Shown in pieces: positions 6,166-12,613 of a stretch of DNA of 26,330 bases. The position numbers were made by a program, and so were the translations under genes. Position 1 is the first letter of the stretch. Each line of letters starts with the position of its first letter. Below the pieces are notes generated by a model. It had not been told where the DNA came from. It was given only the letters and a program-made list of their open reading frames with translations, and ran no database searches. This DNA comes from Bog-756 sp035534835. Lineage in GTDB: Bacteria > Actinomycetota > Acidimicrobiia > Acidimicrobiales > RAAP-2. Where the stretch lies: positions 1 through 26,330 of the forward strand of contig DATLRE010000050.1 in the NCBI GenBank assembly GCA_035534835.1. The letters run 5' to 3'.

Positions 6166-8370
6166 ATGCCCGACCCCTGGAACTATGCCGGCCCGGTGAC
6201 CCAGCTGGGCTCGGGCACGGGTGCGGTGACCCTCGTCGACGAGTCGACGTTCGCCATCAGCGGCAGCGCCGGCGATATCTCGCCCGGCGCGGCGCAGGGC
6301 CTCTTCTTCCGCGACACCCGCATCGTCTCACGGTTCGAGGTCCTGGTGGACGGGTCCCGGGCCGAGCCGCTCGCCGCGGTGACCGACGACCCGTTCAGTG
6401 CGACGTTCGTCTCCCGGAACCTGCCGGCGCCCGGTCGGGCCGACTCGACCCTCATGATCTTCCGCAGCCGCCACGTCGGCCAGGGGATGCGTGAGGAGCT
6501 GACCCTGCGGAACTTCTCCGACGAGGCCACGGCCTGCACCCTCGAGGTCCTGGTCGAGGCCGATTTCGCCGACCTGTTCGCCGTCAAGGAGGGGCGGGTC
6601 GCCGCCGGGGGCGCCAACGGGGCGGTGACCAGCGTGGCGTCCGACGGACCGGGAGGACCGGGAGGAACGGGCGGGGCGGCCGAGGGAGCCCGGGCCTCGC
6701 TGACGTACACCTACGAGCGGGGCGCGGTGTCCCGCGGCGTCGAGCTGCGGACCACGGGAGCTGCCGCCGTCGCACCCGGGCTCCTCACCTTCGAGGTGGT
6801 GGTTCCGGCGCGGGGCGAGTGGTGCACGTGCATCGAGGTCGGCCCGGTGATCGACGGCGCCGTGTTTGCCCCCAAGTACCAGTGCGGCCAGCCCGTCGAG
6901 CGGGCGATCCCCAGCGAGCGCCTGGCCGAGTGGCGGCGGCAGGTTCCGAAGGTGGAGACCGACCATCCGGTGCTGAAGGAGGTCGTGGCACGCAGTGCCG
7001 AGGACCTCGGTGCGCTCCGGATCTTCGACCCCGACTACCCCGAGCGGGTGGTGGTGGCCGCCGGGGCGCCGTGGTTCATGACCGTGTTCGGGCGCGACTC
7101 GCTCCTGACCGCGTGGATGGCACTGCTCGTCGATCCCGATCTGGCCACCGGCGTGCTGCAGACGCTCGCCCGCTTCCAGGGCACCGAGATCGATCCCCGT
7201 CACGAGGAGGAGCCGGGCCGCATCCTCCACGAGATGCGCTTCGGCGATGCTGCGTCGCTCTCGCTCGGCGGGGGAAGCATCTACTACGGGACGGCCGACG
7301 CCACCCCGCTCTTCGTCATGCTGCTGGGCGAGCTGCGCCGGTGGGGCGTCGCCCGTGAGCTGGTCGACGAGCTCCTCCCCAACGCGGCGCGGGCCATCGA
7401 GTGGATCGAGCACTTCGGCGACTCCGACGGCGACGGCTACGTGGAGTACCGGCGGGCTACAGACCGGGGACTGGCCAACCAGGGATGGAAGGACAGCTGG
7501 GACGGCATCCGCTATGGCGACGGCCGGGTGGCCGAGGCGCCGATCGCCCTCGCCGAGGTGCAGGCCTACACCTACGGCGCCTACCTGGCCAGCGCGCACT
7601 TCGCCTTCGAGGCCGGGGACACGGTGAACTACGAGCGGTTCCGCTCCAAGGCCGCGCACCTGAAGGCGAACTTCAACCGGGACTTCTGGCTGGAGGAGAA
7701 GGGCTGGTTCGCCGTCGGTCTCGACGCCGACAAGAAGCCGATCGATTCGCTGACCTCCAACATCGGTCACTGCCTGTGGACCGGGATCATCGACGAGGAC
7801 AAGGCGCGCCAGGTCGCCCAGGCCCTGGTGTCGCCTGCGATGTTCACGGGATGGGGTCTGCGCACCCTGTCGAGCGACACGGGGGGCTACAACCCGATCA
7901 GCTACCACTGCGGCTCGGTGTGGCCGCACGACACGGCGATCGTCGCCGCCGGACTCGCCCGCTACGGCTTCGACGGGGCCGCGCAGCAGTTGATCTTCGG
8001 GCTCCTGGACGCCGCCTCGGCCCAGGGCGGCCGGCTGCCCGAGCTCTTCAGCGGGCTGGACCGAGGCGAACTGGAGGTGCCGGTCGGGTATCCGACCTCG
8101 TGCTCACCGCAGGCATGGTCGGCCGCTTCGCCGCTCCTGTGCCTGCGGACCCTCCTGCGCCTCGACCCGTGGATCCCCTACGGCAAGACGTGGCTCTGCC
8201 CCAACCTGCCCGAGGGCATCGGCTACCTCAAGGTCGAGGGGATCCCGCTGGCCGGCTCGCGCGTCACCGTCGAGGTCGGCGACCAGGTCCCCGGCGGGGT
8301 GTCGATCAGTGGGCTGCCGCCCGAGATCGAGGTCATCCACGAGCCCCGACGCCCGTCGACGGCGGTCTGA
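6166..8370 (+). CDS. Amylo-alpha-1,6-glucosidase (glycogen-debranching-type) protein
   Basis: This 734-residue protein has the two-part layout of bacterial amylo-1,6-glucosidases. An N-terminal beta-sandwich (about 12-250) resembles the glycogen-debranching N-terminal domain. A C-terminal (alpha/alpha)6 barrel (about 270-690) follows. Characteristic barrel blocks are VFGRDSLLTAW (from 307), GWKDSWDG (from 440), SYHCGSVWPHD and CSPQAW. It would hydrolyse alpha-1,6 branches or related glucosides in the cytoplasm; the true substrate is uncertain, and no signal peptide is seen. A Gly/Pro-rich insertion (about 159-174) lies in the N-terminal domain. ATG 6166 is chosen because TACGGT sits six bases upstream. 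It is divergent from sufC, with no other glycogen gene nearby. Confidence 0.88.
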   Translation: MPDPWNYAGPVTQLGSGTGAVTLVDESTFAISGSAGDISPGAAQGLFFRDTRIVSRFEVLVDGSRAEPLAAVTDDPFSATFVSRNLPAPGRADSTLMIFRSRHVGQGMREELTLRNFSDEATACTLEVLVEADFADLFAVKEGRVAAGGANGAVTSVASDGPGGPGGTGGAAEGARASLTYTYERGAVSRGVELRTTGAAAVAPGLLTFEVVVPARGEWCTCIEVGPVIDGAVFAPKYQCGQPVERAIPSERLAEWRRQVPKVETDHPVLKEVVARSAEDLGALRIFDPDYPERVVVAAGAPWFMTVFGRDSLLTAWMALLVDPDLATGVLQTLARFQGTEIDPRHEEEPGRILHEMRFGDAASLSLGGGSIYYGTADATPLFVMLLGELRRWGVARELVDELLPNAARAIEWIEHFGDSDGDGYVEYRRATDRGLANQGWKDSWDGIRYGDGRVAEAPIALAEVQAYTYGAYLASAHFAFEAGDTVNYERFRSKAAHLKANFNRDFWLEEKGWFAVGLDADKKPIDSLTSNIGHCLWTGIIDEDKARQVAQALVSPAMFTGWGLRTLSSDTGGYNPISYHCGSVWPHDTAIVAAGLARYGFDGAAQQLIFGLLDAASAQGGRLPELFSGLDRGELEVPVGYPTSCSPQAWSAASPLLCLRTLLRLDPWIPYGKTWLCPNLPEGIGYLKVEGIPLAGSRVTVEVGDQVPGGVSISGLPPEIEVIHEPRRPSTAV

Positions 8371-8394
8371 GCGGCGCGTCCACGGTGGTGCCGG

Positions 8395-8429
8395 TGGTAC
8401 TGGTGCCGGTGGCACCGGCACCAGTACCA
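8395..8429. terminator. 16-bp perfect inverted repeat between convergent genes
   Basis: The arms at 8395-8410 (TGGTACTGGTGCCGGT) and 8414-8429 pair perfectly around a GGC loop. The repeat fills most of the 72 bases between the debranching-enzyme stop and the MBL-protein stop. No T-tract follows on either strand. It is the strongest hairpin in the window and should act as a bidirectional terminator or 3'-end stabiliser. Confidence 0.75.
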
Positions 8430-8442
8430 GTACCGGCCGGTG

Positions 8443-9060
8443 CTACCAACCCCGCTCGATCCACTCGGCGAGATGTGGGGACTCCGTCCCGATGGTCGTT
8501 CCCGACCCGTGTCCCGGCAGCACCAGGGTGTCGGCGGCGAAGGCGCCGAACAGCCGGTCCTCGATCGAGGCGATGATGGTGCCGAAGTCGGCGTCCTCGA
8601 ACGAGGTGTTGCCCGGTCCCCCCGGGAACAGCGTGTCCCCGCTGAACAGGAGCGGCGTGCCCTCGACGGCGAAGCACATCGATCCGGGCGTGTGGCCCGG
8701 CGTGGCGATGGTGGCCACCCGCAGCCGTCCGACCGTCACGACCGATTCGTCCTCGAGGATCTGGTCGTAGGAGGGGAGCATGGCGGCATCCGCCCGGGTG
8801 ACGGCCACGTCGATCCCGGCGTCGCGCACGGCCTCCACGGCCTGGATGTGGTCCCAGTGGCCGTGTGTCTCGACCACCTGACGCACGTTCAGGTCCCGGC
8901 ACAGCTCGAGGAGGAGGTCGTGCTCGTTCGCGGCGTCGATCAGCAGCGAGTCGCCCGACTCCCGGCACCGCACGATGTAGACGTTGTTCTCGACCGGTCC
9001 CACCACCACTCGGTGGACCTCGACCGCGGTGTCCTGGTAGTCGATGACGGTGTCGGCCAT
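8443..9060 (-). CDS. MBL-fold metallo-hydrolase (glyoxalase II-like)
   Basis: This 205-residue cytoplasmic metallo-beta-lactamase-fold hydrolase has a complete metal-site set. THGHWDH supplies H66, H68, D70 and H71. The other ligands are H123 in TPGHTPGS, D142 in FSGDTLF and H184 in LPGHG. The fold and length match small GloB-like thioester hydrolases, but the substrate cannot be assigned. ATG 9060 is preferred over GTG 9069 because GAGGAGG sits eight bases before the ATG and overlaps the GTG. Unlike many genes here it has a short leader with a strong ribosome site. It converges on the debranching gene and diverges from the acyl-CoA dehydrogenase. Confidence 0.9.
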   Translation of the reverse strand: MADTVIDYQDTAVEVHRVVVGPVENNVYIVRCRESGDSLLIDAANEHDLLLELCRDLNVRQVVETHGHWDHIQAVEAVRDAGIDVAVTRADAAMLPSYDQILEDESVVTVGRLRVATIATPGHTPGSMCFAVEGTPLLFSGDTLFPGGPGNTSFEDADFGTIIASIEDRLFGAFAADTLVLPGHGSGTTIGTESPHLAEWIERGW

Positions 9061-9082
9061 GGATGCCACCTCCTCTCCGCCG

Positions 9083-9088
9083 AGCGTA
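9083..9088 (-). promoter_or_regulatory. -10-like TACGCT upstream of the MBL gene
   Basis: On the minus strand TACGCT lies 22 bases before ATG 9060, and GGAGAGGAGG lies between them. This would give a leader of about 16 bases with a ribosome site, a leadered contrast to the leaderless genes. Confidence 0.4.
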
Positions 9089-9123
9089 GCGGGGGCCGGT
9101 CACCCGCTCGTCACGGGTCCGTC

Positions 9124-9166
9124 CCCTGTTGGTCAATGTCGGCACGGTTCTGGTAGACAAACAGGG
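9124..9166. promoter_or_regulatory. Operator-like inverted repeat upstream of the acyl-CoA dehydrogenase
   Basis: CCCTGTTGGTC (9124-9134) and GACAAACAGGG (9156-9166) are inverted repeats of 11 bases with one mismatch, 21 bases apart. The left arm contains a TTGGTC that could serve as -35. The right arm overlaps TAGACA (9154-9159), a poor -10. Such a layout would suit repression by a dimeric regulator, but no regulator gene is in the window. Confidence 0.35.
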
Positions 9167-9230
9167 CAGTTGCCCCGGTGTGGGCACCACACGACGTCCC
9201 CGGTGGGGGACTCCACCGGATGGAGAGATT

Positions 9231-10346
9231 ATGAACTTCGCTTTCAGCGAGGAGCAGGACGAGCTCCGCAAGTCGGTGCGCCGGTTCCTCGACGACAAGT
9301 CCCCCGAGACCGAGGTCCGGCGCCTGATGGAGACGACCGACGGCTACGACCCCGAGGTCTGGACCCAGATGGCGGAGCAGCTCGGCCTGCAGTCGCTGAT
9401 CATCCCCGAGGAGTTCGGCGGAAGCGGCTTCACCTATGTCGAGCTGATCGTGGTGCTCGAGGAGATGGGCGCCGCCCTGCTGTGCGCCCCGTTCTTCTCG
9501 ACCGTGGCGCTGGCCGCCAACGCCCTCCTCACCTCGGGCGACACGAAGGCGCAGGAGGACCTGCTGCCGGGCATCGCCGCCGGCGAGACCATCGCCACCC
9601 TGGCCTTCACCGAGGACTCCGGCCGGTGGGACGCGGACGGCATCACCCTGGCCGCCACCCCCTCGGGCGACGGCTGGTCGCTCGACGGGCACAAGTCCTT
9701 CGTCATCGACGGCCACGTCGCCGACCTGATCCTGGTGGTCGGGCGTACCGACGCCGGCCTGTCGCTGTTCGGGGTCCGTAGCGATGCCGCCGGCCTGACC
9801 CGCACGCCGCTGGCCACCATGGACCAGACCCGCAAGCAGGCACGCCTCGAGTTCGCCGGCACCCCGGCGTGGCTCATCGGGACCGACGGCGGTGCCGAGG
9901 CCGGGCTGTCCAAGACCCTCGACCTGGCCGCCGTGGCGCTAGCGGCCGAGCAGGTCGGCGGCGCGCAGCGGTGCCTGGAGAGCTCCGTCGAGTACGCCAA
10001 GACCCGGATCCAGTTCGGGCGGCCCATCGGCAGCTTCCAGGCCATCAAGCACAAGTGCGCCGACATGCTGCTCGAGGTCGAGTCGGCCAAGTCCGCCGCG
10101 TACTACGCCGGCTGGGCCGCCTCGGAGGACTCCGACGAGCTCCCGGTCGTGGCCAGCCTGGCCAAGTCCTACTGCTCGGAGGCGTACTTCCACGCCGCCG
10201 CCGAGACCATCCAGATCCACGGTGGCATCGGCTTCACGTGGGAGCACCCGGCCCACCTGTACTTCAAGAGGGCGAAGTCCTCGGAGCTCATGCTGGGCGA
10301 TCCGTCCTACCACCGGGAGCTGCTGGCCCAGCGCATCGGCATCTGA
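9231..10346 (+). CDS. Acyl-CoA dehydrogenase family protein
   Basis: This 371-residue FAD enzyme is predicted to oxidise an acyl-CoA to the 2-enoyl-CoA. The domain order is normal: an N-terminal helical domain (about 5-115) with LIIPEEFGG, a middle beta domain (about 118-205) with LAFTED, and a C-terminal helical domain (about 220-371). The C-terminal domain holds RIQFGRPIGSFQAIKH and IQIHGGIGFTWEHPAHLYFKRAK. That wording matches the FadE subgroup linked with sterol or branched-chain substrates in actinobacteria, whose members often pair with a second subunit. No partner is adjacent. The start is ATG 9231 after GGAGAG. The longer frame from 9129 runs through the promoter region and is not favoured. 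Confidence 0.92.
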   Translation: MNFAFSEEQDELRKSVRRFLDDKSPETEVRRLMETTDGYDPEVWTQMAEQLGLQSLIIPEEFGGSGFTYVELIVVLEEMGAALLCAPFFSTVALAANALLTSGDTKAQEDLLPGIAAGETIATLAFTEDSGRWDADGITLAATPSGDGWSLDGHKSFVIDGHVADLILVVGRTDAGLSLFGVRSDAAGLTRTPLATMDQTRKQARLEFAGTPAWLIGTDGGAEAGLSKTLDLAAVALAAEQVGGAQRCLESSVEYAKTRIQFGRPIGSFQAIKHKCADMLLEVESAKSAAYYAGWAASEDSDELPVVASLAKSYCSEAYFHAAAETIQIHGGIGFTWEHPAHLYFKRAKSSELMLGDPSYHRELLAQRIGI

Positions 10347-10363
10347 GGCGCCACCCCACCCGG

Positions 10364-10369
10364 TAGCGT
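10364..10369 (+). promoter_or_regulatory. -10-like TAGCGT upstream of the secreted protein gene
   Basis: TAGCGT lies 78 bases before ATG 10448. If used, the mRNA would carry a leader of about 70 bases that contains the hairpin at 10397-10419. Confidence 0.35.
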
Positions 10370-10396
10370 GAGCTCCGGGCCCCTGCCCGGGCTTCC

Positions 10397-10419
10397 CCCG
10401 GGGTCACGACGACCCCGGG
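10397..10419. terminator. GC hairpin between the acyl-CoA dehydrogenase and the next gene
   Basis: CCCGGGGTC (10397-10405) and GACCCCGGG (10411-10419) form a perfect 9-bp stem with loop ACGAC. It may end the upstream transcript. If transcription starts at the TAGCGT box, it may instead be a leader structure of the next gene. No T-tract follows. Confidence 0.45.
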
Positions 10420-10447
10420 CTCGCCACCCGTCCCGGAAGTGAGTGAC

Positions 10448-11083
10448 ATGCGGAAGTACCTGAGTTTCGTCCTGTTGGGTGTGCTTTCCCTGGTAGGACT
10501 CGGCGCGGCCGTCCTGGGCGTCGCGCAGAGCCAGAGCGGGACCGACCTGGGCCAGGCGGTCAAGACCACCCTGGCGTCGCCGAGCTACAGCGAGTACCTG
10601 GTCGAGAAGACACCCCAGGGCAGCCAGACGGCGAGTCTCGTCTACCAGGCCCCGGACCGGCTCGGCGGGTGGCTCCAGAGTGCGGGCCGCCGCACGTACC
10701 TGGTGATCATCGGCTCGACCGAGTACATCAGCGTCACGCGTTCGGCCCGTGTCACCGGCGCCCCCCTCACCTTCTACAAGCAGCCGACGACCGGTGCCCA
10801 GGCCGTGGACCCGGCCCACGCCTACCTCCCCTACTGGAACTGCCACGGCGCCCCGTCCTGCCCGACGACGCGGTCGGGCTCGACGACCACGGTGACCCTG
10901 TCCCAGGGCGGCCAGACGGAGAAGCTGACCTACACCGTCACCGGCAACTACGTGTCGAGGTTCACCGCCGGGATCCCCGGGGGGGCCATCCGGCTCGACA
11001 TCTCGGACGTCGGGTCGTCGCCGGGCGTGTCCCTGCCCAAGGGGGCGAAGATCGTCTCCGGCCCGGGCCAGAGCGCCGGCTGA
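10448..11083 (+). CDS. Small exported or membrane-anchored protein of unknown function
   Basis: I do not recognise this 211-residue protein. Residues 1-28 (MRKYLSFVLLG onward) are a basic start followed by a hydrophobic run, so it is secreted by Sec or anchored by that helix. There is no lipobox cysteine. The rest is rich in Ser/Thr/Gly with alternating beta-type patterns, loosely like the LppX/LolA lipid-carrier fold, but this is only an impression. C132 and C138 (WNCHGAPSC) could form a disulfide. ATG 10448 is preferred over GTG 10439 because GGAAGTGAG fits as its ribosome site. The gene stands alone between a dehydrogenase and the convergent thiE. Confidence 0.75.
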   Translation: MRKYLSFVLLGVLSLVGLGAAVLGVAQSQSGTDLGQAVKTTLASPSYSEYLVEKTPQGSQTASLVYQAPDRLGGWLQSAGRRTYLVIIGSTEYISVTRSARVTGAPLTFYKQPTTGAQAVDPAHAYLPYWNCHGAPSCPTTRSGSTTTVTLSQGGQTEKLTYTVTGNYVSRFTAGIPGGAIRLDISDVGSSPGVSLPKGAKIVSGPGQSAG

Positions 11084-11100
11084 GCCCGGAGCGGGGTGCC

Positions 11101-11129
11101 GGTCCGGGCCCCGGGTGCGTCCCCGGACC
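11101..11129. terminator. Hairpin between the exported protein gene and thiE
   Basis: GGTCCGGG (11101-11108) pairs perfectly with CCCGGACC (11122-11129) across 13 bases. It lies 18 bases after one stop and between convergent genes, so it may terminate both. The rest of the 94-base gap shows nothing else clear. Confidence 0.55.
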
Positions 11130-11177
11130 CGGGTCGACGTCCCTACCCGCCCGCCGGGACCGCCTCGGACGTTGCCG

Positions 11178-11879
11178 TCACAGCGTGCGTCGACCTCCGG
11201 CGCCCACGTCGTCGAGTGCCCGATCGATGGACGAGCGCAGTGCCCGGGCGGCACGCTCGGGATCGTCGGCGCCGACCAGCCACCGGACCGCCACGAAGTG
11301 CCGGGCCCCGGCCCGCACCAGTGCACCGACGCGGTCCGGCTCGACGCCGCCGGTGACCCACACGGGCCACGGGGACCGGGTGACGGCCTCGGCGAGGTAG
11401 CCGGTGCCCGTGCCCGGCCGGCCGGGCTTGGTCGGCGTGGGCACCACCGGGCCGGCCGACAGGTAGTCGACCGGAGCGGGCGTCGATCCCGGGAGGTCGC
11501 CGACGGCGACGTCGAGCTCGGCGGAGGCGTGGGTCGAGAGGCCGACCAGGGCATCGGGGCCGATGGTGGCCCGGGCGGCTCCGGCCGACGCGTCGTCCTG
11601 GCCCACGTGGACGCCGTCGGCCCCCACCTCCGCCGCCAGGTCGGGCCGGTCGTTCAGCACGAAGGGGACCCCCGCCGCCGCGCACACCCGTCGGACGACG
11701 GTGGCCCGCCGGACCAGTGCCGCGTCGTCGAGGTCCTTCTCCCGGAGCTGGACCAGGTCGACCCCGCCCTCGATGCAGCGTCCCACGAAGACGTCGAGGT
11801 CGGGCCGGTCCGGTGTGCACAGGTAGAGACGCCGTCGGGCGAGGTCCCAGCGGTCCCGACCGCCCACGGTCGCCGTCAC
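11178..11879 (-). CDS. thiE: Thiamine-phosphate synthase
   Basis: ThiE (233 residues) joins the pyrimidine (HMP-PP) and thiazole (THZ-P) halves to make thiamine monophosphate. Family blocks are QLREKDL (44-50), LNDRPDLA (from 75), DGVHVGQDD (88-96), STHA (115-118), GPVVPTPTKPG (from 143) and VTGGV (175-179). The last 35 residues are a less conserved tail. GTG 11879 overlaps the stop of the upstream HhH-GPD gene as GTGA, so the two are translationally coupled. No other thi gene is visible. Its product, as TPP, is the cofactor of the AceE encoded nearby, although the two genes are in separate transcripts. Confidence 0.92.
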   Translation of the reverse strand: MTATVGGRDRWDLARRRLYLCTPDRPDLDVFVGRCIEGGVDLVQLREKDLDDAALVRRATVVRRVCAAAGVPFVLNDRPDLAAEVGADGVHVGQDDASAGAARATIGPDALVGLSTHASAELDVAVGDLPGSTPAPVDYLSAGPVVPTPTKPGRPGTGTGYLAEAVTRSPWPVWVTGGVEPDRVGALVRAGARHFVAVRWLVGADDPERAARALRSSIDRALDDVGAGGRRTL

Positions 11880-12457
11880 CCGGGAGTGGGGAGCTTGGCC
11901 CGGGCCTCGGCCTTCATCGCCTGCTTGAACTGGCGAACCTTGGCCAGGGCCTCGGGCGAGTCGATGTCGGCCACCGACCGGTAGGCCCCGGACTCCCCGT
12001 AGGCCCCGGCAGCCACGTCCCACCCCGGGGGCCGGACCCCGAGCTGCTTGCCCAGAAGGGCGACGAAGATGCGGGCCTTCTGGTCGCCGAAGCCGGGGAG
12101 CGCCTTCACGTGGGCGAGCAGCTCCTTGCCGTCCGACGCCGTGGTCCAGATCGCCGAGGTGTCGCCACCGTAGGTCTGGAGCACGGCCGCACACACCTCC
12201 TGGACCCGCCCGGCCATGGACCGGGGGAAGCGGTGGAGTGCCGGTTTGGCGGCGAACACGGCGGCGAGGTCGTCGGGAGGCATGGCGGCGATCGCAGCCG
12301 GGTCCAGAGCACCCCCGAGGCGTTCCTTCAGGTCGAACGGCGCCCGGAAGGCGCGTTCCATCGGGATCTGCTGGTCGAGGACCATGCCGATCAGGAGGGC
12401 CAGAGGTTCGGACGACAGCAGCGCGTCCGCATCGGTGTCACTGGTGAGCCACAGCAC
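11876..12457 (-). CDS. HhH-GPD-type base-excision-repair family protein
   Basis: This 193-residue protein looks like the actinobacterial HhH-GPD family related to 3-methyladenine and endonuclease III-type DNA glycosylases (the group I know as TIGR03252). It has the early LIGMVLDQQIPMERAF block, a helix-hairpin-helix at about 113-127 (LLAHVKALPGFGDQKA) and the typical RPPGW...SVADI C-terminus. No Fe-S cysteine cluster is present. Glycosylase activity of this subgroup is not certain; D147 may be the catalytic acid by position. GTG 12457 is chosen because TAGCCT lies six bases upstream. It heads a two-gene transcript with thiE. Confidence 0.85.
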   Translation of the reverse strand: MLWLTSDTDADALLSSEPLALLIGMVLDQQIPMERAFRAPFDLKERLGGALDPAAIAAMPPDDLAAVFAAKPALHRFPRSMAGRVQEVCAAVLQTYGGDTSAIWTTASDGKELLAHVKALPGFGDQKARIFVALLGKQLGVRPPGWDVAAGAYGESGAYRSVADIDSPEALAKVRQFKQAMKAEARAKLPTPG

Positions 12458-12463
12458 CCACCC

Positions 12464-12469
12464 AGGCTA
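12464..12469 (-). promoter_or_regulatory. -10-like TAGCCT of the HhH-GPD/thiE transcript
   Basis: On the minus strand TAGCCT is followed by exactly six bases and GTG 12457, which is the leaderless spacing. The rest of the 156-base gap to aceE holds only a weak hairpin at 12593-12606 (CGGCC/GGCCG). Confidence 0.5.
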
Positions 12470-12613
12470 GTCGGGTACCCCGGAGCTACCTCACGGCGCG
12501 CCCCGCGATGGGTCCGAGGGACTGCGTCCTCCCGTGGGGGGCCGGAACGGGTGGCACCTCCGAGCTGGGCAGCGAGCCGGGCGGAGCCGGGTCGGCCGTC
12601 CGGCCGGCGCCGG

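Noticed and set aside
9129..9230. N-terminal 34-residue extension of the acyl-CoA dehydrogenase
   Set aside because: It crosses the likely promoter region and has no homology-like features. ATG 9231 has a ribosome site and begins with the usual FAFSEEQ-type start.
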